Notes: generated by a model not told the origin, from the letters alone. A stretch of DNA of 49,659 nt from Patescibacteria group bacterium (GCA_019750255.1 JAIEOU010000002.1:1-49659), one strand, 5' to 3'; positions 32,728-41,578 are shown, counted from the first letter of the stretch. A program made the numbers and translations.

Positions 32728-33870
32728 TCAAGATACATAGAGGTATTCTGTAGTTCGAGTCATGTGCTCCACTGAACGATACTGCATTTTTATTTTTAGG
32801 GTATCGGCATATCGTGTGGCTTCGTCAGGGTGACGGAGGAGGTGGATAATGTCTAATGCTAGAGCTGCAACATCGTCTGGAGGCACCAGTAGCCCTGATT
32901 CCTTGTGGTCAACAATATTAGGAATACCCCCAACGTTTGTGGCTACCACCGGAACCCGGGCGAGACCTGCTTCGTGCAGGACATACCCATACGACTCTGA
33001 CTTTGAGGCGAGGGTGAGGAGATCAAAGGCTTTTAAGAAGCGCGCTGCTTCGGTGAGGGAACCCAGTAGAAATACGTGTTCGCTAAGGTTATCTTTTTCA
33101 ATCTGTGCTGCGAGTTTGTCGCGAAGCGAGCCATCACCAATACATATAAGTCGCGCGGTCGGGTGTGTTTTAACAACTTCAGCAAAAGCCGAAAAAAGTA
33201 TGGTGTGGCGTTTGATGGGGTGGAGTTCGGCGAGACAAACAACCCAGGGATCAGAGAGGTGGGGGCGTAGAAAAGCGTAAAAGTCGGCGATTTTTTCGCG
33301 GGCCTCGTCGCGCTCATACATAGCACCAATCGTGCGGCCTGGATTGATTACTTTCATTTTTGCCCAGGCGCCAGGCCAACGCATTTCCTTGAGTAATCCA
33401 TTTGAAACGGCGATAGTGCGATGTGAGAGAAGAACGGTTAGCCAGTGGGCAATTTTGATAATGTATTTCTGTGCGGACGATCGGTCTTCATTAAAGGCCC
33501 AGCCGTGGGCAGTAAAGATAATTTTTGGCACTCGTGCCAGGCGTCCAGCTATGGTCCCAACGAGTCCGGCTAAAGAGCTATTTACATGGAATATATCAGG
33601 CTTCTCGGTCTTGAGTAGTCGGTATAACTCCTTAGTTGCAGCGAGGGTACGGGCGGGATGCATGGAGTTTTGCATGGCATAGAGGGGAATGGTGCGTATT
33701 CCGGCATTGTCGAGCATCGTGACTAGGGTCCCGTTGCCGCCAAGGGCGACGACCGGTTCAAACTGTTCGGTATCAAGCGTGGTTGCAAGGTCGTAGACGT
33801 AGCGCTGGGCGCCACCCCAGTTTGATTTTGTTATAAGGTATAGAACCTTTTTTCTAGTTTTAATTTCCAT
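32728..33870 (-). CDS. Family 4 glycosyltransferase
   Basis: 380 residues, GT-B fold. N-terminal VLYLITKSNWGGAQRYVYDL (acceptor side), the linker GAWAKMKVINPGRTIG and the donor-site E-x7-E motif in SKSESYGYVLHEAG. It would transfer a sugar from a nucleotide donor in surface glycan or pilin decoration. Its 5' end exists twice: an orphan, recoded start lies at 34243-34300, beyond a hairpin array. Confidence 0.9.
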   Translation of the reverse strand: MEIKTRKKVLYLITKSNWGGAQRYVYDLATTLDTEQFEPVVALGGNGTLVTMLDNAGIRTIPLYAMQNSMHPARTLAATKELYRLLKTEKPDIFHVNSSLAGLVGTIAGRLARVPKIIFTAHGWAFNEDRSSAQKYIIKIAHWLTVLLSHRTIAVSNGLLKEMRWPGAWAKMKVINPGRTIGAMYERDEAREKIADFYAFLRPHLSDPWVVCLAELHPIKRHTILFSAFAEVVKTHPTARLICIGDGSLRDKLAAQIEKDNLSEHVFLLGSLTEAARFLKAFDLLTLASKSESYGYVLHEAGLARVPVVATNVGGIPNIVDHKESGLLVPPDDVAALALDIIHLLRHPDEATRYADTLKIKMQYRSVEHMTRTTEYLYVS

Positions 33871-33984
33871 GACGAATACAACCTAAGTGTGGGGTGGCTT
33901 TGCCCCGTCTTACTTTTACAAACGAGATTCGTATTTGGATGCTTGCATAAAAATATCGAACGAGTGCAGTAAAAGAAAACTTGT

Positions 33985-34240
33985 TTACAGACGCTGTCCT
34001 TCTTACAGAAGCAGTACAGGTTGTCGCTATTTTTAGCAAAATAGCTGGCAACCACCTGAAACAGAATATTGAATTCTGTTTCAGCTCGCTCACTATTTTG
34101 CTCCAAGTATTCGCAAAATAGCTGGGCGAGTCTTGCGAAATGGGTTCTTACAGAACCTGTATAGGTTGTCGCTATTTTTATCAAAATAGCTGACAACCTC
34201 TTGCGAAGTGACATTGAGTCACTTCTCACCCACCCATTCT
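33985..34240. repeat. Stem-loop array between glycosyltransferase and sugar transferase genes
   Basis: Six hairpins: 34019-34053 and 34163-34199 (direct copies of GGTTGTCGCTATTTTT...), 34056-34084, 34085-34130, 34142-34157 and 34206-34224. The unit TTCTTACAGAA plus the long hairpin is repeated with a ~145-bp period. The hairpin GGTGAGAA..TTCGCAAGA and the small CTGTAAG hairpin recur at 40314-40413. Confidence 0.8.
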
Positions 34241-34242
34241 CA

Positions 34243-34300
34243 CCCCAATTGACTTTGCGATCAGAAACAAAACTTTCTTTCGTGAAGTAACGGGAGTCAT
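34243..34300 (-). pseudogene. Orphan 5' end of the glycosyltransferase gene
   Basis: From the ATG at 34300 it reads MTPVTSRKKVLFLIAKSIG; the intact gene reads MEIKTRKKVLYLITKSNWGG. A TATACT box lies 10 nt upstream, so this looks like the ancestral promoter and start. It is interrupted at TTGGGGTGAGAA, where the hairpin array begins. Confidence 0.7.
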
Positions 34301-34465
34301 GGGTGTATACAGTATAAACGACAAAGCTGGCAGTAGGGTTTCTAGTCGTCAGGCACTTTGTGTGGTCAATTTAGAGCTTCCTCTCACAGAGCCTATCCAA
34401 GCTTATTTTTCATCGTATTTTCTTGCTATTTTCACAGTCTTTCCGTAGGATTAGCCGTATCAGCT

Positions 34466-35863
34466 ATGGGCGAACGAACCCGCGAACTCTCACTACTTAT
34501 TTTTGGCGACATTTTTTTCTTTGTTGCGGCTTTGTGGTTGACGCTTCTTGTGCGGTATCTCGACATTCCAAGCTATGAGCTCTTTGTAGACCATCTTGGA
34601 CCATTTCTGGTACTTTCAACCGCCTGGCTCTTCATTTTTTACATTGCCGGACTCTACGACAAACACACGATTTTTCTCAAGAGCCTGTTGTTTAGTCGCA
34701 TCATTAATACGTGGGTTGTTAATGTGGTAATCGCGGCCCTACTCTTTTTGATTATTCCTTTTGGCATTGCTCCGAAAACCAATCTAGTTATCTACTTATT
34801 TATTTCGATAGCGCTTTTTGCTTGGTGGCGCATGTCACTATTCAATCGCATCTCACCAAAGACGCAGCATCGCGCGATCCTTCTCGCTGATGGCCCAGAG
34901 GCGATTGAGCTTGTCGATGAGATAAATAATAATGATCGTTACAGTTATTTTTTTGTACGACTCGTCGATGCACAAACTGCAGCTACCACACCAGATTTTG
35001 AACAGAAGCTCCTTACGCTGATTGAGCGTGAGCGTATCGATATTATTGTTGCCAATCCAAACAGTGCGTACTTAGATACAGTACTCCCAAAACTATTTGA
35101 CTTAGCCTTTTTGCGCTTCGAGCTTACCTTCCTCGATTTTTATAAGGTCTACGAAGACACCTTTGATAGGGTGCCGTTGTCGGCTCTACGGTATGAGTGG
35201 TTTATTACGCATGTGTCACACTCAAAGAGTCTGGTGTATGACACAGCAAAGCGAGTGATTGATGTTGTGGGTAGTCTTATTCTCGCCTTGCTATTGTGTC
35301 TATGTATTCCCTTGATTGCTCTTGCGATGTTCATCGAGGAGCGACGACTCCATAACTTCTTTATTTCACAAGAGCGAATTGGTCGTTTTAACCGATTAGT
35401 GACTGTGCATAAAATTCGCACGATGACCGAGAATCGCTCCGCTAGCGCTACGTGGACCACTGAAGATGCGAAAGAGGGAAATCGTATCACCAAGGTAGGC
35501 GCGGTACTGCGCCAGCTTTCGGTTGATGAATTACCGCAGATATGGGCAATTCTTAAGGGTGATATGTCCCTCATAGGGCCTCGTAATGATATTCGAGGCC
35601 TCGGTGAGCGATTGGCGGCAGAAATCCCGTATTACAATATTCGGAACTTTGTGAAGCCGGGGGTGACCGGTTGGGCGCAGACACACCAGCACTACATGGC
35701 GGGAAATATCAGCCCCCAGTCACTTGAAGAGTCAAAAGTGCGTTTGTCGTATGATTTGTACTACGTTAAGAACCGCTCGCTATTGCTCGATGTAGAGATT
35801 GCGCTTCGTACCTTAAAGACACTCTTGTCGCGCTTCGGCATCAGTATACAACTTCCGCGCTAG
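34466..35863 (+). CDS. Polyprenyl-phosphate sugar phosphotransferase (WcaJ/ExoY type)
   Basis: 465 residues from the ATG at 34466 (GERTRELSLLIFGDIFFFVA). Four N-terminal membrane helices, a central nucleotide-binding-like region, a fifth helix near 285-305, then the bacterial sugar transferase domain: FFISQERIGRFNR, KIRTM, LSVDELPQIWAILKGDMSLI, GPR and KPGVTGWAQ. It starts glycan synthesis by moving a sugar phosphate to undecaprenyl phosphate. It lies with glycosyltransferase and epimerase genes. Confidence 0.9.
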   Translation: MGERTRELSLLIFGDIFFFVAALWLTLLVRYLDIPSYELFVDHLGPFLVLSTAWLFIFYIAGLYDKHTIFLKSLLFSRIINTWVVNVVIAALLFLIIPFGIAPKTNLVIYLFISIALFAWWRMSLFNRISPKTQHRAILLADGPEAIELVDEINNNDRYSYFFVRLVDAQTAATTPDFEQKLLTLIERERIDIIVANPNSAYLDTVLPKLFDLAFLRFELTFLDFYKVYEDTFDRVPLSALRYEWFITHVSHSKSLVYDTAKRVIDVVGSLILALLLCLCIPLIALAMFIEERRLHNFFISQERIGRFNRLVTVHKIRTMTENRSASATWTTEDAKEGNRITKVGAVLRQLSVDELPQIWAILKGDMSLIGPRNDIRGLGERLAAEIPYYNIRNFVKPGVTGWAQTHQHYMAGNISPQSLEESKVRLSYDLYYVKNRSLLLDVEIALRTLKTLLSRFGISIQLPR

Positions 35864-35885
35864 CTGTACTGTTATACTAGGCGAC

Positions 35886-36956
35886 ATGGAAAAACAGACG
35901 ATACTAATTACGGGGGCAGCGGGATACGTTGGGGAGATGCTCTGCAGGGAAGCGCTTGCGCATCCCTCAGTAGGTAGTGTAATTGCCATTGATAAAGAGC
36001 CTATCACCGACTTCCTGCGTGTCCTACCGGGGCTGATATACGTACAGCACAATCTGGCTGACGATGGGTGGCAAGAACAAGTTGCAGCCCACGCACCAAC
36101 CGTCGTGGTGCATGCCGCGTGGCAAATACGCTCGCTCTATGGCCGTGAGCGCGAACAGTGGCGTTGGAATATCGAAGGGAGCGATAAGGTTTTCGCGTTT
36201 GCCTGCAAAGCGCCGAGTGTGAAAACGCTGATACATTTTTCTACCGCCGCTTCGTATAGTGCGCGGGCAGATAATACGTTTGAGCATTTCTTTAGTGAGA
36301 CAGACGTCCAGCGACCTGATGAGTATCCCTATGCCTATGAAAAGCGAGTCTCGGAAGAGCACTTGCAGGCTGCGTACGAAAATGTTTCCGGGCGAGAGCT
36401 GGGGGTAGTGGTAGTGCGCCCGGCTGCCATTACTGGCCCGCGCGGTCGCTATATAAAAACTCGTTTTGGTTTACAGTCTGCTGTGGAGGGGAATTTGCGT
36501 GGTGGATTTTTAGCTCGGCTCGTGACTTTCCTTACGGCGTTCATGCCGGCCACTGCAGGTTTCGCTCGCCAGTTTGTTCATGAGGATGATGTGGTAGATA
36601 CTGTTCTCCATTTTGCTACCACCACCCCTGCGGGCTTTGAAGTGTACAACCTCACGCCCACTGGTCCATTTTTGCGAGCACAGGATATGGCAACTGCGGT
36701 GGGGAAGCGTGTACTTAAGCTACCGCCATTTCTCGTACGTGTGGCGTTCGCATTTTTTTGGCACGGCACTCGCGGTCGTATTCCCACAGCCCCTGGAAGC
36801 TGGCGATTTTATGCCTACCCGATCCTCATGAGTGGCGAAAAGCTCGCTAAGGAACGACCGTGCCGTTATGATTCGCGGACTGCCTTTGTTTCAACGGCTG
36901 GCCGCTACGAAAAAGACATAAGCGAAGTGTTTCGTCGACCCATCACCGATATCTAG
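35886..36956 (+). CDS. NAD-dependent epimerase/dehydratase (extended SDR)
   Basis: 356 residues. The nucleotide-binding glycine motif ILITGAAGYVGE at the N-terminus and the catalytic YxxxK in YPYAYEKRVSEEHL. Likely acts on a nucleotide sugar used by the glycosyltransferases nearby. TATACT (35873-35878) ends 7 nt before the ATG. Confidence 0.85.
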   Translation: MEKQTILITGAAGYVGEMLCREALAHPSVGSVIAIDKEPITDFLRVLPGLIYVQHNLADDGWQEQVAAHAPTVVVHAAWQIRSLYGREREQWRWNIEGSDKVFAFACKAPSVKTLIHFSTAASYSARADNTFEHFFSETDVQRPDEYPYAYEKRVSEEHLQAAYENVSGRELGVVVVRPAAITGPRGRYIKTRFGLQSAVEGNLRGGFLARLVTFLTAFMPATAGFARQFVHEDDVVDTVLHFATTTPAGFEVYNLTPTGPFLRAQDMATAVGKRVLKLPPFLVRVAFAFFWHGTRGRIPTAPGSWRFYAYPILMSGEKLAKERPCRYDSRTAFVSTAGRYEKDISEVFRRPITDI

Positions 36957-36980
36957 GTTTTCTGTTATACTGCGACTACT

Positions 36981-37799
36981 ATGGTTGTGGACGGAAAGGC
37001 CCTGGCGGCCGAGATGTTAGTGGAAACCAAGAAGCGAGCTGAGGCTCTGGTTAGTTTTGGTGTCCCAACATTGGCAATAATTACCTGTGAACCTAATTTT
37101 GAGACGAGAAAATATTTAGCTCTTAAAGAGCGAAAAGCGGCGGCGGCGGGAGTGATCGTAGTTGTACACGAAATGTCGTCTGCTGCCACAACGGCAGAAC
37201 TTATTGCAGCCGTTGACGCTGCGGTTTCTACCGCGCATGGAATTGTGGTACAGCTACCACTGCCCGCACATATTGATCGTGAAGCGGTACTGGCCGCTGT
37301 GCCGCCCACTCATGACCCTGACGGGTTTGCCTATGGAAAGAATGATACGGCATGCGAGTCCCCGGTGGTGCTCGCAATAGCGACCATATTTGCGCATCAT
37401 GAGATTGATGTAGTCGGCCGGCGCGTGGTGGTGGTCGGCGAGGGTCGGCTCGTTGGGGCGCCGGCGGCGCACTACTTCAAAGAGGCTGGAGCCGAGGTGG
37501 TGGTGGTAACAAGCACCACTCACGATGTAGCCAGCGTTACTCGTACGGCAGATGTCCTTGTGACCGGGGCGGGGCGACCGGGGCTGATAACGCCCGAGAT
37601 GGTGAAGGTCGGGGTCGTCGTACTTGATGCCGGTACTTCTGAAGACGGTGGGGTGCTCGTTGGTGACGTACATCCGAGTGTGGCTGAAAAAGCCTCGCTT
37701 TTCACCCCGGTTCCTGGGGGTATTGGGCCACTTACGGTTGCGGCCTTGCTGGCAAATACAGTAACCCTGGCTGGGCGTTCGTGGCAAAAACGGGGCTAA
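36981..37799 (+). CDS. folD: Methylenetetrahydrofolate dehydrogenase/cyclohydrolase FolD
   Basis: 272 residues. The catalytic region is ETRKYLALKERKAAAAGV (Tyr and Lys of the YxxxK motif), with the signatures GIVVQLPLP, HDPDGFAYGKND and TPVPGGIGPLTVAALL. It interconverts methylene- and formyl-tetrahydrofolate. TATACT (36966-36971) ends 9 nt before the ATG. The end overlaps the possible early starts of secD. Confidence 0.95.
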   Translation: MVVDGKALAAEMLVETKKRAEALVSFGVPTLAIITCEPNFETRKYLALKERKAAAAGVIVVVHEMSSAATTAELIAAVDAAVSTAHGIVVQLPLPAHIDREAVLAAVPPTHDPDGFAYGKNDTACESPVVLAIATIFAHHEIDVVGRRVVVVGEGRLVGAPAAHYFKEAGAEVVVVTSTTHDVASVTRTADVLVTGAGRPGLITPEMVKVGVVVLDAGTSEDGGVLVGDVHPSVAEKASLFTPVPGGIGPLTVAALLANTVTLAGRSWQKRG

Positions 37800-37834
37800 T
37801 GTGCTTTAATTCCCGTTATTATTTTCGTATTAGT

Positions 37835-39274
37835 ATGGCTGAACCCTCCACAACGTCCCCTGGCACCGAAACGTTCCTCCGTCTTTTTCGGGCATCGATG
37901 ATCATTGGTACCCTTATCTATCTCGTATACTACATCTATACCAGTGCCTTTGCGCCAAATCCTGCAAAACCATTTAAGCTTGGTCTTGATTTGGCTGGTG
38001 GATCTCACTTGGTATACGTGGCTGATGTGTCACAGATACGACCCGAAGAGGTGAAGCCACTGATGGACACGTTGCGTGAAGTGATTGAGCGACGCGTTAA
38101 CGTTTTTGGTGTGTCAGAGCCAGTGGTGTACGTAGAGAGTAGCAGCTTTGTGGCCGATACACCGAGTGAGCGTTTGGTGGTAGAGCTCCCGGGAGTGACG
38201 GACGTGAGTGAAGCTATAAAAGAAATTGGCCGCACACCGGAACTCGAATTCAAGCTGGTTGATTTGGATAAGGCGGCCGCTATTGAAAACGCTGAAAATC
38301 TGGTTGCAAATGCCACCACTGGCGCTGTCGTAAGCAATGTAAAGTTTAATGGTGAGTCGGTAGCGGATATGGATCCTTATACGGAAACCGGGCTTACGGG
38401 ACGCTATCTCAAAAGTGCCATGCTCGAATTTACCGGCGGTCAAAGTGGCCAGCTCGCTAACGAACCAGTCGTTTCAATTACATTTGACGCCGAAGGGGCA
38501 GAGCTCTTTGCCGACATTACCCGCGCCAACGTGGGCGAATCCCTCGCGATTTTCCTTGATGGAGAAATGATTTCCGCACCGACCATTAATGAGGCAATCG
38601 TAGGTGGTACCGCCATCATTTCGGGTGTAGGCACCGCGGTTGAGGCGCGTCAGTTGGCAGAAAACCTTAACCTCGGTGCCCTTCCGATTCCAATCGACCT
38701 CGTGAGTACGCAAACCATTGATGCGACCCTCGGCGTTGGGGTAATGCGTGATAGTGTTTCTGCCGGGGTAGCAGGCCTTGCCTTTGTTGGATTTTTTATG
38801 CTCGCCTGGTACCGGTTGCCAGGATTAGTGGCCGTTATTGCCCTCGTTATGTACGTGCTGATTACCATGCTCGCGTTCTTGCTGATCCCGGTGACGCTTA
38901 CAGCGGCCGGCCTCGCTGGGTTTGTGCTCTCGCTGGGTATGGCGGTGGACGGTAATATTCTCGTGTTTGAACGCATGAAGGAAGAATATCGAGCAGGGAA
39001 GAGTAGTCGTGAGGCGGCCATTGTCGGCTTCAGTCGTGCGTGGTCGGCCATTCGTGACGGTAATGTAACGGCGCTGCTGTCAGCAGTCATTCTCTTTTGG
39101 TTTGGTACGCCACTCATCAAGGGTTTTGCACTCGTGCTTGGAATCGGTACCATTATCTCAATGCTCTCAGCGATTACCCTTACCCGCACGCTGCTCATAG
39201 CTTTGCCCGATGTACGCCGAGATAGTCCTGGTATCCTGTCGTACCTCTTTGGAACTGGCCTTATGAAGAAATAA
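37835..39274 (+). CDS. secD: Protein translocase subunit SecD
   Basis: 479 residues from the ATG at 37835 (AEPSTTSPGTETFLRLFRAS). First membrane helix, then LGLDLAGGSHLVY, the large periplasmic domain (P1), and five C-terminal helices with LSLGMAVDGNILVFERMKEE. It uses the proton gradient with SecF to help pull exported proteins through SecYEG. secF follows 10 bp later. Confidence 0.94.
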   Translation: MAEPSTTSPGTETFLRLFRASMIIGTLIYLVYYIYTSAFAPNPAKPFKLGLDLAGGSHLVYVADVSQIRPEEVKPLMDTLREVIERRVNVFGVSEPVVYVESSSFVADTPSERLVVELPGVTDVSEAIKEIGRTPELEFKLVDLDKAAAIENAENLVANATTGAVVSNVKFNGESVADMDPYTETGLTGRYLKSAMLEFTGGQSGQLANEPVVSITFDAEGAELFADITRANVGESLAIFLDGEMISAPTINEAIVGGTAIISGVGTAVEARQLAENLNLGALPIPIDLVSTQTIDATLGVGVMRDSVSAGVAGLAFVGFFMLAWYRLPGLVAVIALVMYVLITMLAFLLIPVTLTAAGLAGFVLSLGMAVDGNILVFERMKEEYRAGKSSREAAIVGFSRAWSAIRDGNVTALLSAVILFWFGTPLIKGFALVLGIGTIISMLSAITLTRTLLIALPDVRRDSPGILSYLFGTGLMKK

Positions 39275-39284
39275 TTATCTGTCT

Positions 39285-40271
39285 ATGAATATCATTAAGC
39301 ATAAGTATCTTTTCATAATCACCGGCCTTGCAATTGTATTTGTATCGCTCGCCATCACATTGATCTTTGGTCTTCGCCCGGGCATAGATTTTACTGGTGG
39401 CGCACTCACAGAGGTCCGGTTCGAAACGCTTCCGGAAAAGACGGATGTCGAAGGCGCGGTGTCTGCTGTTATTTCCGAACAGTTTTCGGTTCGCCAATCA
39501 ACCAGTGATGAGGGTAATGGGTACCTCATCAGTACGCGAGATTTATCATCAGAAGAATCTCAGGCACTCTCTGAGGCGGTTCTTGGGCTGGGAGAGGGAG
39601 CTGAGATTGTGCGCTATACGTCGGTCGGTCCAGTGATTGGTGCCGAGCTTGCCGACAAGGCGGTGTGGGCAATCGGGGCAGTTCTTATTTTAATTATTGT
39701 GTATGTAGCCTTTGCCTTTGCTGGTATCGGGAAGCCTGTCAGTTCTTGGATCTATGGCTTTATGACCATTGTGGTGCTTGGTCACGACATCCTCGTTCCG
39801 ATTGCAGCGATGTCGCTCCTTGGGTACTTCATTGGAGCGGAAGCGGATATATTGTTCGTGACCGCCCTTCTCACAATCCTTGGTTTCTCAGTCAATGACA
39901 CGATCGTCATCTTTGACCGTGTGCGTGAAAAATTAAAGGAGAATCGCACCGAACAGAAACATACTGTGAAAGTGGTGGGAGGGATGGATCGGGTCGAGAC
40001 GACCTATACCCTAACCCGTCCATTCGGCACATTGGTTGAAGAGGCTATTAATGAAACAATGGCCCGTTCAATCAATACGTCGCTCACGGTGCTCTTTGCC
40101 CTCGGCGCTCTCTACTTATTTGGTGGAGAAGTCACCGAGACGTTCGTGCTCGTGCTTATTGTAGGTGTGGTTGCGGGAGCTTACTCTTCAATCTTTATTG
40201 CATCACCACTCCTCGTGGTTTATCAAGAGTGGCAGGCTAAGCGAGCAACTACTACCGTCGCCAAAAAATAA
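39285..40271 (+). CDS. secF: Protein translocase subunit SecF
   Basis: 328 residues. Six membrane helices, the RPGIDFTGGALTEVRF motif after helix 1 and the conserved GFSVNDTIVIFDRVREKLKE. Works with SecD. The orphan 5' end of the P-loop kinase gene starts 3 nt after its stop codon, suggesting that the kinase was once directly coupled to secF. Confidence 0.95.
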   Translation: MNIIKHKYLFIITGLAIVFVSLAITLIFGLRPGIDFTGGALTEVRFETLPEKTDVEGAVSAVISEQFSVRQSTSDEGNGYLISTRDLSSEESQALSEAVLGLGEGAEIVRYTSVGPVIGAELADKAVWAIGAVLILIIVYVAFAFAGIGKPVSSWIYGFMTIVVLGHDILVPIAAMSLLGYFIGAEADILFVTALLTILGFSVNDTIVIFDRVREKLKENRTEQKHTVKVVGGMDRVETTYTLTRPFGTLVEEAINETMARSINTSLTVLFALGALYLFGGEVTETFVLVLIVGVVAGAYSSIFIASPLLVVYQEWQAKRATTTVAKK

Positions 40272-40274
40272 ACT

Positions 40275-40433
40275 ATGCTAATCGGAATCACCGGTACTGA
40301 TGGAGCCGGCAAAGGTGAGAAATGGGCTGGGACCCATTTCGCAAGACCTTTTGAGAAATTTCTGGAGCTGGCGAACAGAAATGTCCAAAAGGTGTACTGC
40401 GCCTGTAAGGCGCCCGTGCCCCAACTAAGTTAA
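40275..40433 (+). pseudogene. Orphan 5' end of the P-loop kinase gene plus hairpin insert
   Basis: The first 14 codons read MLIGITGTDGAGKG, identical to the intact gene at 40459. Eleven of the 13 codons after ATG differ, all only at the third base. After GGT the sequence becomes GAGAAATGGG, the start of the hairpin array, and the frame runs to a stop at 40431. Confidence 0.8.
40314..40416. repeat. Three-hairpin module inside the kinase insert
   Basis: Hairpin a: GAAATGGG/CCCATTTC. Hairpin b: ACCTTTTG/CCAAAAGGT with inner ATTTCT/AGAAAT. Hairpin c: GCGCCT-GTA-AGGCGC after TGTACT. Flanks GGTGAGAA, TTCGCAAGA and TGTACTGC are shared with the array at 33998-34229, while the stem bases differ. Confidence 0.75.
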
Positions 40434-40458
40434 ATTTAGTCACCTAGCGCTATTTAGT

Positions 40459-41019
40459 ATGCTCATTGGAATCACTGGAACAGACGGCGCGGGGAAGGGC
40501 ACGGTCGTCGAATACCTCGTAAAACAAAAAGGCTATCTTCACTTCGCCAGTCGTGGCTATCTTACCCGCGAGTTAAATCGACGAGGCCTTTACGGCAGTC
40601 GCGCCAATTTACGTGAAGTGGCCAATGAACTCAGGGCGCACAATGGTGATGGGCATCTCGTCACTGTGGCTTTGCGTCAAGTGCACGAAGAAGCCTGGCC
40701 ATATCTCATCATTGAATCTATCCGGGCCGTGGCCGAGGTGGAAGCTCTTCATGCTGCTGGTGGAGTGCTGCTTGCTGTTGATGCGCCGGTAGCGGTACGG
40801 TACGAGCGAATCGTGGGCCGGGGGTCGGCTTCTGATCACGTGAGCTTTGAAGAATTTGTCGCGCAGGAGACTCTAGAAATGAATGATCCTGATCCACACG
40901 GTATGCAAAAGGCCCGGGTGCTCGCTATGGCTGACTACACCATCATCAATGCCGGTTTATATAGTGACTTAGAAGCAGCAACAGAAATCGCTTTGGCTGC
41001 GCTCGAACAGATGAGCTAG
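40459..41019 (+). CDS. P-loop nucleoside/nucleotide kinase-like protein
   Basis: 186 residues. Walker A GTDGAGKGT at the N-terminus, then ASRGYLTRELNRRG, the strand ending LIIESIRAVAEVEAL and a lid-like RYERIVGRGSASD. Resembles the AAA_18/dephospho-CoA kinase and NMP kinase group; substrate not determined. Its start was apparently replaced: an older, recoded start survives at 40275. Confidence 0.75.
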   Translation: MLIGITGTDGAGKGTVVEYLVKQKGYLHFASRGYLTRELNRRGLYGSRANLREVANELRAHNGDGHLVTVALRQVHEEAWPYLIIESIRAVAEVEALHAAGGVLLAVDAPVAVRYERIVGRGSASDHVSFEEFVAQETLEMNDPDPHGMQKARVLAMADYTIINAGLYSDLEAATEIALAALEQMS

Positions 41020-41056
41020 TGGTACACTAATGGTGTAGTTATTTTTAAAGTTATAT

Positions 41057-41527
41057 ATGCACTGGTTTCTCGATCCGATTGTTCACCACTATGCCGACTT
41101 TAAAGGCCGAGCGTCTCGTAAAGGATACTGGATGTTTATTTTGTGGTATTTCTTGGTCTTGTTCGGGTCAGTCTTTGGCGTTGGTCTCCTTCAGATTGTG
41201 TTTATGGGTGCGGATGCTCAAGCTGGTAGTAACATAATAATCCCATTACTGTTCGGTGTGCTTTTCCTTGGTCTGCTCCTTGGTCTTTTGGTGCCTGTAA
41301 TTGCGCTGCACGTGCGTCGTCTCCACGATATTGGGTATTCGGGGTGGTGGTATCTCCTGAGCTTTATTCCTTATCTGGGAGGTCTCATTGTTCTTGTGCT
41401 GATGTGTCTCCCAAGTCAGGAAGGCACAAATAAGTATGGTCCCCATCCTTATGCTGCTTCAGAGCCTTTGCCCCCTGAACCGCTGCCGGTACCACTGCCA
41501 CCTCCACGTGCGTCTACGGTTGCGTAG
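41057..41527 (+). CDS. DUF805 family membrane protein
   Basis: 156 residues. The family motifs FKGRASRKGYWMFILWYFL and VIALHVRRLHDIGYSGWWYL are clear; three to four membrane helices; proline-rich C-terminus. Function unknown. A TACACT promoter box lies 28 nt upstream. Confidence 0.88.
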   Translation: MHWFLDPIVHHYADFKGRASRKGYWMFILWYFLVLFGSVFGVGLLQIVFMGADAQAGSNIIIPLLFGVLFLGLLLGLLVPVIALHVRRLHDIGYSGWWYLLSFIPYLGGLIVLVLMCLPSQEGTNKYGPHPYAASEPLPPEPLPVPLPPPRASTVA

Positions 41528-41543
41528 AGTAGGTAAGTCATAT

Positions 41544-41578
41544 AAAAAGCCGCACGAGCAAAGCTCGTGCGGCTTTTT
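41544..41578. terminator. Bidirectional terminator
   Basis: A 16-bp perfect stem (AAAAAGCCGCACGAGC and its complement) with an AAA loop, between convergent DUF805 and pyrH genes. Confidence 0.93.

Noticed and set aside
33985-34240. CRISPR array or integron attC cluster
   Set aside because: Repeats are hairpins with variable stems, not regularly spaced identical repeats with unique spacers. No cas genes or integron integrase nearby and no attC core sites.
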